Source: Pseudomonas campi (GTDB lineage Bacteria; Pseudomonadota; Gammaproteobacteria; Pseudomonadales; Pseudomonadaceae). From it: a stretch of DNA of 64,000 bases. Shown piece by piece: positions 7,478 to 15,161 of the stretch. The stretch lies in the NCBI RefSeq assembly GCF_013200955.2, contig NZ_CP053697.2, forward strand, positions 1,922,001 to 1,986,000, read 5' to 3'. Position numbers and translations under genes: made by a program. Each line of letters begins with the position of its first letter. Position 1 is the first letter of the stretch. The notes beneath the pieces were generated by a model that had not been told where the DNA came from, did no database searches, and saw only the letters and a list, made by a program, of their open reading frames with translations.

Positions 7478-9439
7478 TCAATCGTTTCCGCCCAGCAGAC
7501 GCGACTCTCCGGCTTCGATCGCCTGCAGCGGGCCAGAGAGCAGTACCGCATCGCCTTCCTGCAGTAGCGGGTCGCTGTCTAGTGACAGGTTGTTGCCATC
7601 GCGGCGTACGGCCTGTACTTCCAGGCCCAGTGCTTCCAAGGCCAGGCTTTGCAGGTGCTGGCCGCAGCCATGGGCACTGGTCGGCAGGTTTACCGCATGC
7701 AGCAGCACCCGTGGTTGACCCTGGGCATCCAGCAGGTTGGCCTGGGCGCCATGATAGAAGCCGTGCAGCAGGCGATAGCGGCTGCGGCGCACTTCATCCA
7801 TGTGCATCTGTACCCGATGCTCGGCTACGCCCAGCAGTACCAGGGCGTGGGAGGCCAGCATCAGGCTCGACTCCAGGACTTCCGGCACCACTTCGGTGGC
7901 GCCCGCGGCCTGCAGTTCTGCCAGCCGGCTGTCGTCGCGGGTGCGCACCAGAATCGGCAAGGTGGCGCATTGCAGGCGTACCTGCTCGACTATCGCCAGG
8001 GCCGCGTCAGCCTTGTCTACCGCCACCACCACCAGGCGCGCCCGGGCGATGTCGACCGCTTCGAGCAGTTCGCGGCGGCGTGAGTCGCCGTAGTGCACGT
8101 TCTCCTCACCGGCACAGGCTTCCTCGACGCGTACCGGGTCGTCATCGAGGGCGATAAACGGCAGATGCTCGCGCTGCAGAAAGCGCGCAATCGACTGGCC
8201 AACCCGGCCATAGCCGCAGATCACTACGTGGCCGCGGAGTTCGCTGCTACTGCGGGCGATTTCTTCGATCTGGCTTTGCCGGCTCGTGCCGGCGTGCAGG
8301 CGCCTGGCTAGCAGCGGGGCGCTGCGCATGAGCAGGGGCGTGAGTGCCATCGAGCAGAAGGCGGCGGCCAGGAGCAGGCTGCCACTGCGCTCATCCAGCA
8401 GTTTTACCTGATGCATGAGGGCAACCAGGGCGAAGAAGAGTTCGCCAGCCTGGGCCAGGGACAGTCCTGTGCGCCAGGCGGTTTCGCCATCCTCACCGCG
8501 TAGCTTGACCAGTGCTGCGATCAGCAGACCTTTGATGGCCAGCAGGCTGAGGGTCACGCCGAGAATTGTCCAGCCATGCTCGGCGAACAGGCGCAGATCA
8601 ATCAGCATGCCCACGCTGACGAAAAACAGACCGAGGAGGATGTCGCGGAAGGGGCGGATATCCGCTTCGATCTGGTGGCGATAATGGCTCTCACCGAGCA
8701 GCATGCCAGCGAGAAAGGCGCCGAGTGCCATGGACAGCCCGAGCAGGTGGGTGAGCCAGGCAGTCAGCAGGACGATGACCAGGGCCAGCATGACGAAGAG
8801 TTCCGCCGAATGAGCCTCGGCGACTTCGTGGAACAACTTCGGCAGCAGCCAGCGACTGGCCAGCAACAGGCCGAAAAAGAGCAGGGCGGTCTTGCCCAGG
8901 GTCAGCGGCAGGGCCCAGTACCAGGGATCGTCACTGCTACCGGCGATGGCGGGCACCAGGGTCAGCAGCAGTACGGCAACCAGGTCCTGGAACAGCAGCA
9001 CGCCGATCGCGTTCTGCCCGTGGCCGCTGAATATCTCACCCAGGCTGCTCAGCTCCTTGCTGACGATGGCCGTGGATGACAGCGCCAGGCCCAGCCCCAG
9101 CAGCCCTGCAATGGCCGCTGAAAGGCCGAACAGATACAGCGTGCCACTCAAGGCGGCGCCACACAGCAGCACCTGCGCGCTGCCCAGGCCGAACACGGTA
9201 TGGCGCAGGGCGAGCATGCGCGGCAGGGAAAACTCCAAGCCCAGGGTGAACAACAGGAACACTACGCCCAGTTCGGCCAGGCGGGGCAGGTCTTGCGAGT
9301 GACTGATCCAGTTCAATGCTGTCGGCCCGATCAGCAAGCCGACACACAGATAGCCGAGTACTGGTGGCAGGCGCAGGCGGCGAAACAGGGCGATAACCAC
9401 CAGTGAGCAGGCGAGAATGATCAGCAGGTCGGCGAACAA
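7478..9439 (-). CDS. CPA2 monovalent cation:proton antiporter with TrkA domains (Kef type)
   Basis: 653 aa from TTG 9439, preceded by GGGAGAAG. A longer frame reaches 9553 but adds residues that are unlike the family. Residues 1-380 form about twelve membrane helices of the Na_H_Exchanger fold (LPPVLGYLCVGLLIGP, LGLALSSTAIVSKEL, LFFVSVGMLIDL). Residues 400-520 form a TrkA-N/RCK domain with the nucleotide motif GYGRVGQSIARFL. Residues 560-650 look like a TrkA-C domain. It should exchange K+ or Na+ for protons under nucleotide gating. No KefF/KefG-type partner gene is adjacent. Confidence 0.9.
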   Translation of the reverse strand: MFADLLIILACSLVVIALFRRLRLPPVLGYLCVGLLIGPTALNWISHSQDLPRLAELGVVFLLFTLGLEFSLPRMLALRHTVFGLGSAQVLLCGAALSGTLYLFGLSAAIAGLLGLGLALSSTAIVSKELSSLGEIFSGHGQNAIGVLLFQDLVAVLLLTLVPAIAGSSDDPWYWALPLTLGKTALLFFGLLLASRWLLPKLFHEVAEAHSAELFVMLALVIVLLTAWLTHLLGLSMALGAFLAGMLLGESHYRHQIEADIRPFRDILLGLFFVSVGMLIDLRLFAEHGWTILGVTLSLLAIKGLLIAALVKLRGEDGETAWRTGLSLAQAGELFFALVALMHQVKLLDERSGSLLLAAAFCSMALTPLLMRSAPLLARRLHAGTSRQSQIEEIARSSSELRGHVVICGYGRVGQSIARFLQREHLPFIALDDDPVRVEEACAGEENVHYGDSRRRELLEAVDIARARLVVVAVDKADAALAIVEQVRLQCATLPILVRTRDDSRLAELQAAGATEVVPEVLESSLMLASHALVLLGVAEHRVQMHMDEVRRSRYRLLHGFYHGAQANLLDAQGQPRVLLHAVNLPTSAHGCGQHLQSLALEALGLEVQAVRRDGNNLSLDSDPLLQEGDAVLLSGPLQAIEAGESRLLGGND

Positions 9440-9549
9440 GATACTTCTCCCTTGGTTGCCAGCGAGCATGCCCAAGCCATTGGTCGGCGTCCATGACAAC
9501 AGCCGCGTCTGTTGATCCAGGGCAAGCCAGACCGTTTGTCGCGGGCGGC

Positions 9550-9576
9550 TCAAGTTTTCTTCTGCCGGGCCGTCAA
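9550..9576 (+). promoter_or_regulatory. FliA (sigma-28) promoter upstream of the DUF5610 gene
   Basis: TCAA-N15-GCCGTCAA has the exact spacing of the flagellar FliA sites found elsewhere in this window (TAAA-N15-GCCGAYAM at flgM, fliC and the second fliS). It carries one change in the -35 box and one in the -10 core. The predicted start lies about 25 nt before ATG 9608. Confidence 0.55.
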
Positions 9577-9607
9577 CGGATTGAATGTCCTACACCGGTA
9601 CACCGCC

Positions 9608-10753
9608 ATGAATGGTCTGGCCTCGCTGTCACCCTCTTTCTCCGGCTCTTCGCCGCTGAATAACCAGTCCGGCTCGCGCTCTGCGGCTAATAATGCGCAG
9701 AACACGCTGGCCAATCGTCTTGCCGAACGCCTGGGCCTGCAGCCAGGGGCGCTGAATGGCAAGCGTGATGATTTCAGCCCAGACAAGGTGACGGAGCGGG
9801 TCATCGGCTTCATCGACCAGCGTCTGAAGCGCGAAGCAGCTGCGGGCGCAGACCCGCAGGAGCTGCAAGCCGTGCTCGACCAGGCCCGCGAAGGTGTGGA
9901 AAAGGGCTTTGCCGAGGCGCGCAAGATTCTCGAGGGGATGGGCGTGCTGCAAGGTCAGGTCGCCGAAGATATCGATACGACCTACGACAAGATCCAGGCC
10001 GGTTTGCAGGGCCTGCAGGACGGGCTGCTGTCCACCCCGGCCGCCAATAGCGGCGGTGCCGTGGCGGTGGCGGGTTACAGCGAGCGTTTCGCTGCTATGG
10101 CGGAAACCTTCGATATGCAGGTGACCACCCGTGACGGTGATCGACTGAGTATTTCCATCGCCCAGGCATCGGCCAGCTGGTCGCAGACGAGTGTAGCCGC
10201 GGCGAGCAATGGCAACGGTTCTGCGCTGGTGGCCAGCAACCAGTCCGGTAGCATGCAGATCGGGGCCTGGCAGGTGACAGTCGAGGGCGAGCTGGATGCT
10301 GAAGAGCGTGCAGCCCTGGAGGATCTGTTCGGTCAGGTACAGGACCTGTCCAGCAAGTTTTACGCGGGCGATCTCGCCGGTGCTTTCGATCGGGCCATGC
10401 AGCTGGACATGGATGGCACGCAATTGGCCTCGATGTCTCTGAGCCTGACCCAGACCAGTGTGCGCCAGGCTACCGATGCCTACAGTGCCGTGGCCGAGCA
10501 GGGTGGCCAGCCCGCCAGCGCAGTCAACGGTGCGCTGGTCGATTACGCCCAGGGTCTGCTGGATGCCTTGCGCAGCGCTAACGAGATTGCTGACGATGCC
10601 AAGGGCACTCTGCAGCAGTTGCTCGACGGTGGTTTCAGCCTCGACGAACGTTTCGGCGAGTCCCTGCTGGACAAGGCCAAGGCGCTCAATGAGCGCTTGC
10701 TGGATGGCCTGCAAGGCCTTCTGTCGCCTGAGGCCGACCCCGTCGTTGCCTGA
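9608..10753 (+). CDS. DUF5610-domain protein, likely co-regulated with late flagellar genes
   Basis: 381 aa from ATG 9608, whose ribosome site is weak. The first 45 residues are Ser/Asn/Gln-rich and look disordered, with no Sec signal. Residues 55-140 are helical (KVTERVIGFIDQRLKREAAAGADPQELQAVLDQAREGVEKGF) and match what I recall of the DUF5610 region in Pseudomonas proteins. The rest is a Ser/Ala-rich beta section (MQVTTRDGDRLSISIAQASASW) followed by amphipathic helices. The function is unknown. The FliA-like promoter just upstream and the disordered N-terminus are consistent with a substrate of the flagellar export apparatus, but that is inference. Confidence 0.8.
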   Translation: MNGLASLSPSFSGSSPLNNQSGSRSAANNAQNTLANRLAERLGLQPGALNGKRDDFSPDKVTERVIGFIDQRLKREAAAGADPQELQAVLDQAREGVEKGFAEARKILEGMGVLQGQVAEDIDTTYDKIQAGLQGLQDGLLSTPAANSGGAVAVAGYSERFAAMAETFDMQVTTRDGDRLSISIAQASASWSQTSVAAASNGNGSALVASNQSGSMQIGAWQVTVEGELDAEERAALEDLFGQVQDLSSKFYAGDLAGAFDRAMQLDMDGTQLASMSLSLTQTSVRQATDAYSAVAEQGGQPASAVNGALVDYAQGLLDALRSANEIADDAKGTLQQLLDGGFSLDERFGESLLDKAKALNERLLDGLQGLLSPEADPVVA

Positions 10754-10799
10754 TGGCGGTGTAAACTTGCAGCTCTGAGTGCTGCAAGAGACACCTGCC

Positions 10800-11036
10800 A
10801 TGATTCCCGAATGCCAACTTTTCGGCACCCTGGGCTGCCACCTCTGTGAGGTGGCAGAAGCAGTGCTGATGCCTTTCGTTGAACACGGCCTGCTGGTCGA
10901 GCTGGTGGATATCGCCGATCGCGAAGACTGGGTCGAAGACTATGGTCTGCGTATCCCCGTGTTGCGCCGCTGCGACAACGGCGCCGAGCTGGATTGGCCA
11001 TTCGAGGCCGAGCAGGTGGCGCACTTCCTGCGTTAG
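10800..11036 (+). CDS. small glutaredoxin-like protein
   Basis: 78 aa from ATG 10800. It has a thioredoxin-fold start with a Cys-x-x-Cys redox motif (LFGTLGCHLCEVAE, residues 6-19) and the cis-proline region LRIPVLRRCDNGAELDWPF. This is the short glutaredoxin-like (DUF836/Glrx-like) family common in Pseudomonas. It is probably a cytosolic dithiol oxidoreductase, but the partner is unknown. It lies 46 bp after the DUF5610 gene on the same strand and could be read from its promoter. Confidence 0.85.
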   Translation: MIPECQLFGTLGCHLCEVAEAVLMPFVEHGLLVELVDIADREDWVEDYGLRIPVLRRCDNGAELDWPFEAEQVAHFLR

Positions 11037-11059
11037 CTCTGTCGTGGTCACTTGTGTGC

Positions 11060-11106
11060 TTGATATTTAAAACGGGTGATGCGTATTTTGTACGCAGTGC
11101 AGTACA
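11060..11106 (+). promoter_or_regulatory. possible promoter and dyad upstream of the glutamine-synthetase-like gene
   Basis: A sigma-70-like pair, TTGATA (11060) and TATTTT (11084) with an 18-bp spacer, is followed by TGTAC-N8-GTACA (11089-11106), a dyad that could be an operator. Both are weak motif matches. Confidence 0.3.
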
Positions 11107-11136
11107 CACGCCCCGTGAATAACAAGGACCAGAGTC

Positions 11137-12480
11137 ATGACCACCGACGGCTGCAGTTCGCTCCTAGAGCGCTTGACCGGCATCAACGAAGTTGAATGTG
11201 TAACCCCGGACCTGAATGGCGTGCCGCGAGGCAAGGTCATGACAGCCGAGGGTTTTCTCGAAGGGCGTCGGCTGCAGCTGGCCCGTGGGGTGTTGCTGCA
11301 GTGCATCATGGGCGGTTACCCGCCCGCACGCTTCTACGGCAGTGATGATGGCGACCTGCAGCTCAGTAGCGCGCCGGAGCGGGTGTTCTGCTTGCCCTGG
11401 AGCAATCCGCCAAGGGCCATGGCGATCTGTGATGCGGACGAGCTGGATGGACGCAGCTCCGGCTTGTCTACCCGCGGCCTGCTCAAGCGAGTCCTGGCGG
11501 CGTATGCCGAGCACGGCTGGGAGCCTGTGGTGGCTACCGAGCTGGAGTTTTTCATCTTCGACAAGCACAGCGACCCCTGTCAGCCTTTTCAGCCGCCCGT
11601 GGGCCTGGATGGGTGCCGCGAGAGCGGCTGCTCTGCGTTCAGTGTGTCATCTGCCAACGGGTTGCGGCCGTTCCTCGATGAGGTCTACAGCAGCATGGCG
11701 GCCCTGGGGTTGCCGCGCGATACCTTCATGCATGAAATGGGCGTCAGTCAGTTCGAGATCAATCTGCTGCATGGCGATGCCTTGCTGATCGCCGATCAGA
11801 CCTTCCTGTTCAAGCACCTGCTGCGCGAAGTAGGGCTCAAGCATGGCCTCAATGTGGTGTTCATGGCCAAGCCGCTGGCGCATACGCCCGGCAGCTCGAT
11901 GCATATTCACCAGAGTGTGGTCGAGCAGGTGGCGGGGCGGAATATCTTCACCGATGCCGTCGGCGAGGCGACACCAGCGTTCTATCACTTCATTGGCGGG
12001 CAGCAGGCAGCGCTGGCCGAGTTTGCCCTGCTTTTTGCGCCCAACGTGAACTCCTACCAGCGTTTCTGTCACCCCTACGCGTCACCGAACAACGCCTGCT
12101 GGTCGAATGACAACCGTGCGGCGGGTTTGCGCATCCCGGCCAGCGCACCGGTGGCGCGGCGGGTGGAGAACCGTCTGCCGGGTGCGGATGCCAACCCCTA
12201 CCTGGCCTTGGCGGCAAGCCTGGCTGCCGGGCTGCATGGCCTGCGCGAGCAGGTGCAGCCGACTGCGCCGATTCAGGGGGAGTTCGAGGTACCGGAAGGG
12301 CAGAGCCTGCCGTGCACCCTGCATGCGGCACTGGTGCGCCTGCAAGGCAGTCAGTTGGCGCGGGAGTGGTTTGGTCAGGAGTTCATCGAGGGCTATATCG
12401 CCAGCAAGACGCTGGAGCTGAGCAGCTTCCTCGATGAGATAACCCCGTGGGAGCGTCGCGTGCTGGCGGGGCAGGTTTAG
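11137..12480 (+). CDS. glutamine-synthetase-family ligase (gamma-glutamylpolyamine synthetase type)
   Basis: 447 aa. The GS beta-grasp region covers residues 10-110 and the catalytic domain 115-445. Diagnostic stretches are VVATELEFFIFD, MGVSQFEINLLHGDALLIADQ, PGSSMHIHQS, NVNSYQRF, the ATP/phosphate segment NRAAGLRIPASAP and RVENRLPGADANPYL. The length and these motifs fit the PuuA/GlnA3-like subgroup that ligates glutamate to putrescine or other amines, rather than housekeeping GlnA (about 468 aa). The ribosome site is AAGGACCAGAGTC. No polyamine genes are adjacent, so the substrate is an inference. It ends 31 bp from the convergent flgZ stop. Confidence 0.88.
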   Translation: MTTDGCSSLLERLTGINEVECVTPDLNGVPRGKVMTAEGFLEGRRLQLARGVLLQCIMGGYPPARFYGSDDGDLQLSSAPERVFCLPWSNPPRAMAICDADELDGRSSGLSTRGLLKRVLAAYAEHGWEPVVATELEFFIFDKHSDPCQPFQPPVGLDGCRESGCSAFSVSSANGLRPFLDEVYSSMAALGLPRDTFMHEMGVSQFEINLLHGDALLIADQTFLFKHLLREVGLKHGLNVVFMAKPLAHTPGSSMHIHQSVVEQVAGRNIFTDAVGEATPAFYHFIGGQQAALAEFALLFAPNVNSYQRFCHPYASPNNACWSNDNRAAGLRIPASAPVARRVENRLPGADANPYLALAASLAAGLHGLREQVQPTAPIQGEFEVPEGQSLPCTLHAALVRLQGSQLAREWFGQEFIEGYIASKTLELSSFLDEITPWERRVLAGQV

Positions 12481-12490
12481 TTCGCGCTTG

Positions 12491-12512
12491 GCGGCTCTGC
12501 GCGCAGAGCCGC
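12491..12512. terminator. hairpin between convergent ligase and flgZ genes
   Basis: GCGGCTCTGC-GC-GCAGAGCCGC is a perfect 10-bp inverted repeat lying between two convergent stop codons. It has no clear T run on either side, so it may be a bidirectional 3'-end stabiliser rather than a strong intrinsic terminator. Confidence 0.5.
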
Positions 12513-13249
12513 TAATCGTCGCTGCGGCGGGCCTCGCGCTGCAGCTGGTAGACGAAACGTTCAACCTGGCGTTGCTCCAGGCCGCTCATGCGGTAGAAGC
12601 GCATGCCGGTGAAGCTCATGCCGGTTTTTTCATCGAAGTACAGGTGACGCAACTCTGCCGAGGTGGTCATCGCGCCGAACGGCAATTGTATGCGCAAGCC
12701 TTCATACACCTGGCCCGGTTGCAGGCGTGAAGTGATGTCGCCCTGGAAGCGCAGTTTGCAGCCGGTGGCGGAGATATCCAGTACCTGCCCCTTGAGGGCT
12801 GGCGTCAGCTTGCTGCCGGATAGTTCTACGCTGAGCAGTTGGCCGGCGCTGAGGTGGGCACGGAATGCATTGCGCCGCTGATGGTAGATGATCCGCTCTG
12901 GCAGATGCCCCCAGTAACAGCGGGCACCTTGTAGGTCACCAATCTTTACCGGGTCTTCGCATTCCCAGGCAATCCGCACGCCGTCGTGGAGGGCTTCGAC
13001 GTGAAAGGTCTCGCCGGCAGCGAAAAACCGTTCGCCGTCATTTGGCACCAGTTCGTCGAAGGCCAGTACGCCGCGCTCGCGATTCACCTCGATCAGATAG
13101 CTCTGAAAGCGCTGGCTGCGATCCTTGAACGTGATGATCAGCGGGTCGTGGCTCTGTTGCAGCAGGCGCAGGTTGGCAAAGACTTCCAGGGGCGCGGTGA
13201 GCACCTTGGGAGGTTGTGGGCCATCTTCCTCGTTGAATGCATTGGACAC
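12512..13249 (-). CDS. flgZ: PilZ/YcgR-type c-di-GMP-binding flagellar brake
   Basis: 245 aa from GTG 13249, with GGAG about eleven bases upstream; a GTG at 13270 is the alternative. Residues 20-115 form a YcgR_N domain. Residues 120-240 form a PilZ domain with the c-di-GMP motif RRNAFR (125-130) and DISATG (159-163). When bound to c-di-GMP such proteins slow or stop the flagellar motor at the cytoplasmic face. It lies downstream of flgM and flgN on the same strand, the standard flgM-flgN-flgZ order of Pseudomonas. A long palindrome at 13280-13319 separates it from flgN and may control it separately. Confidence 0.93.
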   Translation of the reverse strand: MSNAFNEEDGPQPPKVLTAPLEVFANLRLLQQSHDPLIITFKDRSQRFQSYLIEVNRERGVLAFDELVPNDGERFFAAGETFHVEALHDGVRIAWECEDPVKIGDLQGARCYWGHLPERIIYHQRRNAFRAHLSAGQLLSVELSGSKLTPALKGQVLDISATGCKLRFQGDITSRLQPGQVYEGLRIQLPFGAMTTSAELRHLYFDEKTGMSFTGMRFYRMSGLEQRQVERFVYQLQREARRSDD

Positions 13250-13279
13250 GGTCCAAAAATCTCCAGGCACAAATTATTG

Positions 13280-13319
13280 CGGCAGTAGAATACTGGCATA
13301 TTGCCGGTATGTCCTGCCG
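13280..13319. promoter_or_regulatory. long palindrome upstream of flgZ
   Basis: The core inverted repeat ATACTGGCA-TAT-TGCCGGTAT (13290-13310) pairs 8 of 9 bases. Outer arms CGGCAG (13280-13285) and CTGCCG (13314-13319) extend it. It lies 31 bp upstream of the flgZ start and 16 bp past the flgN stop. It could be an operator, an mRNA processing hairpin or an attenuator. It has no T run for an intrinsic terminator. Confidence 0.5.
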
Positions 13320-13334
13320 TACTGAATCGTTAGT

Positions 13335-13802
13335 TCAGGCTTGGCTGAGCGGGCGCTGCTGGCCGATTCTAGCGGCCCCGCCACGGCTGTCATAGAGGCC
13401 CGGTGTCTCGCCGCCGCGCAAAATGCCGAGCACGCTGGTCAGTGAGGCCTGATTGGCACGTATGACGCGGCCGTTGCGCTGGTTGGCGTCGCGGCAGTTG
13501 GACAGGAGCTGATTCAGTGCGTCGCTGCGGGCAAGCAGTATCTCACCATCCGGGCTGCGTGCTGCCAGGGCCTGCAGGCCTGCGCGATCTGCGCTCAGCT
13601 GCTGATCGAGCAGAATTTTGCTGCGCGCGGTGCTGTGCTGATCCAGGAGGCTAAGCAGTGGGAGTTTGCTGGCGAGGATTTCCTGCAGGCGGGACAGGTC
13701 GCGTTGACCCAGGGCCTGGTATTCGGCATCGATCAGCTCAAGCAGCTGCTGGGCGCTGTCGATATCCTCGGTGACAAGTTGGAGCAGATTGGTGTCGTGC
13801 AT
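13335..13802 (-). CDS. flgN: FlgN, export chaperone for hook-junction proteins
   Basis: 155 aa from the ATG at 13802; the open frame extends further upstream but overlaps flgM. The protein is almost entirely helical (LLQLVTEDIDSAQQLLELIDAEYQALGQRDLSRLQEILASKLPLLSLL) and ends in a disordered Gly/Arg tail, as in FlgN. In the family it binds FlgK and FlgL in the cytosol and brings them to the flagellar export gate. It starts 49 bp after flgM and should be co-transcribed from the FliA promoter at 14229. The ribosome site is weak (AGAGCC). Confidence 0.88.
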   Translation of the reverse strand: MHDTNLLQLVTEDIDSAQQLLELIDAEYQALGQRDLSRLQEILASKLPLLSLLDQHSTARSKILLDQQLSADRAGLQALAARSPDGEILLARSDALNQLLSNCRDANQRNGRVIRANQASLTSVLGILRGGETPGLYDSRGGAARIGQQRPLSQA

Positions 13803-13851
13803 CGCTGGCTCTGGGGATTGGGCGTCCAGTCTCCCCAGCGCAGCCCTTGGA

Positions 13852-14190
13852 CTAGCGCTGGGATTCGAAATCGAGCAGTTTGCCGGCAACGCGCTGGTTG
13901 TCGACCTGGTAGCTGCCCTCGGCAATCGCTTGCTTGAGTTTGGCCACGCGTTCTTTATCGACGGTCGGCAGGTCGCGCAGCTTGTCGCTGACTTTTTGCA
14001 ACTGCTGAGCCTCGCGGCTGAGCTGTACGGACTCGCCGGTTTTCGCCGTGCTGGCCTGCTCTTCAGCAGTCGGCAGGGCGGTGGGCTGATTGTTTACGGC
14101 TTCGTTACGGCCGCTGGACTGGGTGCTACCGGTCCGCCCTGCATTGGCGGGTGTGGTGGCATTGTTCAGCCGGTTGAAGTCGATAACCAT
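13852..14190 (-). CDS. flgM: FlgM, anti-sigma-28 factor
   Basis: 112 aa. The N-terminus [10 protein letters not shown] is typical. It is followed by a disordered Asn/Thr/Ser-rich region (10-55) and a C-terminal sigma-binding part ([55 protein letters not shown]). FlgM binds FliA in the cytosol until it is exported through the completed hook, releasing late gene expression. A strong FliA promoter precedes it, giving negative feedback. HsbA, encoded at 53704, is known in P. aeruginosa to bind FlgM, which links this gene to the module there. Confidence 0.95.
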   Translation of the reverse strand: MVIDFNRLNNATTPANAGRTGSTQSSGRNEAVNNQPTALPTAEEQASTAKTGESVQLSREAQQLQKVSDKLRDLPTVDKERVAKLKQAIAEGSYQVDNQRVAGKLLDFESQR

Positions 14191-14228
14191 GATTCAAACC
14201 TCGGACGGTATCTGGACGCTTGCCAAGC

Positions 14229-14255
14229 TTGTCGGCTGGACCCGTCGAAACTTTA
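14229..14255 (-). promoter_or_regulatory. FliA (sigma-28) promoter of flgM
   Basis: Read on the minus strand: TAAA, 15 bases, GCCGACAA, an almost perfect FliA site. It lies about 40 bp upstream of the flgM start and should drive flgM-flgN and perhaps flgZ. Confidence 0.85.
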
Positions 14256-14322
14256 GGGTGCTTTGTGTGCGTTTTTTAACAGTGTAGGAAACCCTTGGCC
14301 AATAGCGCTACAAGAATCATGC

Positions 14323-15081
14323 CTACATCTCTACCTCAACCTGTCCGGGCCCCACTACACGCGCCCTGACAGTGCGTTGCGAGCGCTGGTTACGAATGTT
14401 GATCTGCTCGCCGAGAACCCCATCGGAGAGGGCTTCGCCAGGCATGCGTACGCTGATCGTACCACTACGTGCGGTGATCACAACCTGATCGCCACGGCGA
14501 ATCGACTCAGCCACTTCCAGGGTCGTAGGGGTCAAAACCTGATCGGCCTGCAGGGGGCGTGTCAGTTTTTTGCCGATGGCCTGCGCGGCGTCGGTCAGAT
14601 AGCCTCGGCTGAGAGGTCCGATGTCCTGTTCCATCATGCTCACGTCCGCCGGTTCCAGTACTTGATCGCGCTTGAGGGGGCGGGTGGCCACGACGATTGG
14701 GCGGAACAGGCGCACCTGGGCGGGGACGAATACCGTCCAGGGTGAACTGCCTTCGCAACTGACTTTGACGGTAACGCGACCCACCGGCTGCGCTGGGCTT
14801 TCCAATGTTTGCGTCAAATCACTGTCGCAAGCTGCCAGGCGTAGCCGTGGGTCGAGCGGATTGATACGAATCTCATAACGCGCCTGGATTTCGCTACGCT
14901 CTAAATAGTCTTCTACGGTGAACTCAAGAAAGCCTTCGCTGGCGCCGATAAGTTCTTCAGGTAGCGTGTATGACCCGGCCTGCAGCGAGCTGTAGCCGAG
15001 CAGGCACAAAGCAGGTAAAACTCCAGCAAGAGTGCGGCGTTTTGCCATCAGGTGTCGGAAAAGTGTCGTTATCGCGTTCAT
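14323..15081 (-). CDS. flgA: FlgA, P-ring assembly chaperone
   Basis: 252 aa. It has a Sec signal anchor at about 12-36 (GVLPALCLLGYSSLQA), a middle domain, and a C-terminal SAF domain (about 125-190, VVATRPLKRDQVLEPADVSMMEQDIG) with the flagellar tail GDQVVITARSGTISVRMPGEALSDGVLGEQINIRN. FlgA acts in the periplasm, helping FlgI subunits form the P ring. It diverges from cheV, and a sigma-54 element in front of it (15093-15108) predicts FleQ-dependent control. It ends 132 bp before the flgM start on the same strand, but flgM has its own FliA promoter there. Confidence 0.94.
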   Translation of the reverse strand: MNAITTLFRHLMAKRRTLAGVLPALCLLGYSSLQAGSYTLPEELIGASEGFLEFTVEDYLERSEIQARYEIRINPLDPRLRLAACDSDLTQTLESPAQPVGRVTVKVSCEGSSPWTVFVPAQVRLFRPIVVATRPLKRDQVLEPADVSMMEQDIGPLSRGYLTDAAQAIGKKLTRPLQADQVLTPTTLEVAESIRRGDQVVITARSGTISVRMPGEALSDGVLGEQINIRNQRSQRTVRARVVGPGQVEVEM

Positions 15082-15092
15082 GCTGACTGCAA

Positions 15093-15108
15093 AGCAAGGC
15101 TCGTGCCG
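15093..15108 (-). promoter_or_regulatory. sigma-54 promoter of flgA
   Basis: On the minus strand CGGCAC-N5-TTGCT has the correct 10-bp GG-GC spacing. It lies just before the flgA start, so the leader would be very short or the start codon internal to the annotated one. Confidence 0.55.
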
Positions 15109-15161
15109 CCTGCTACGCTAGAGCAAGGCGTCCGGTTACATACAATAAAAGGAGTCTGGGC

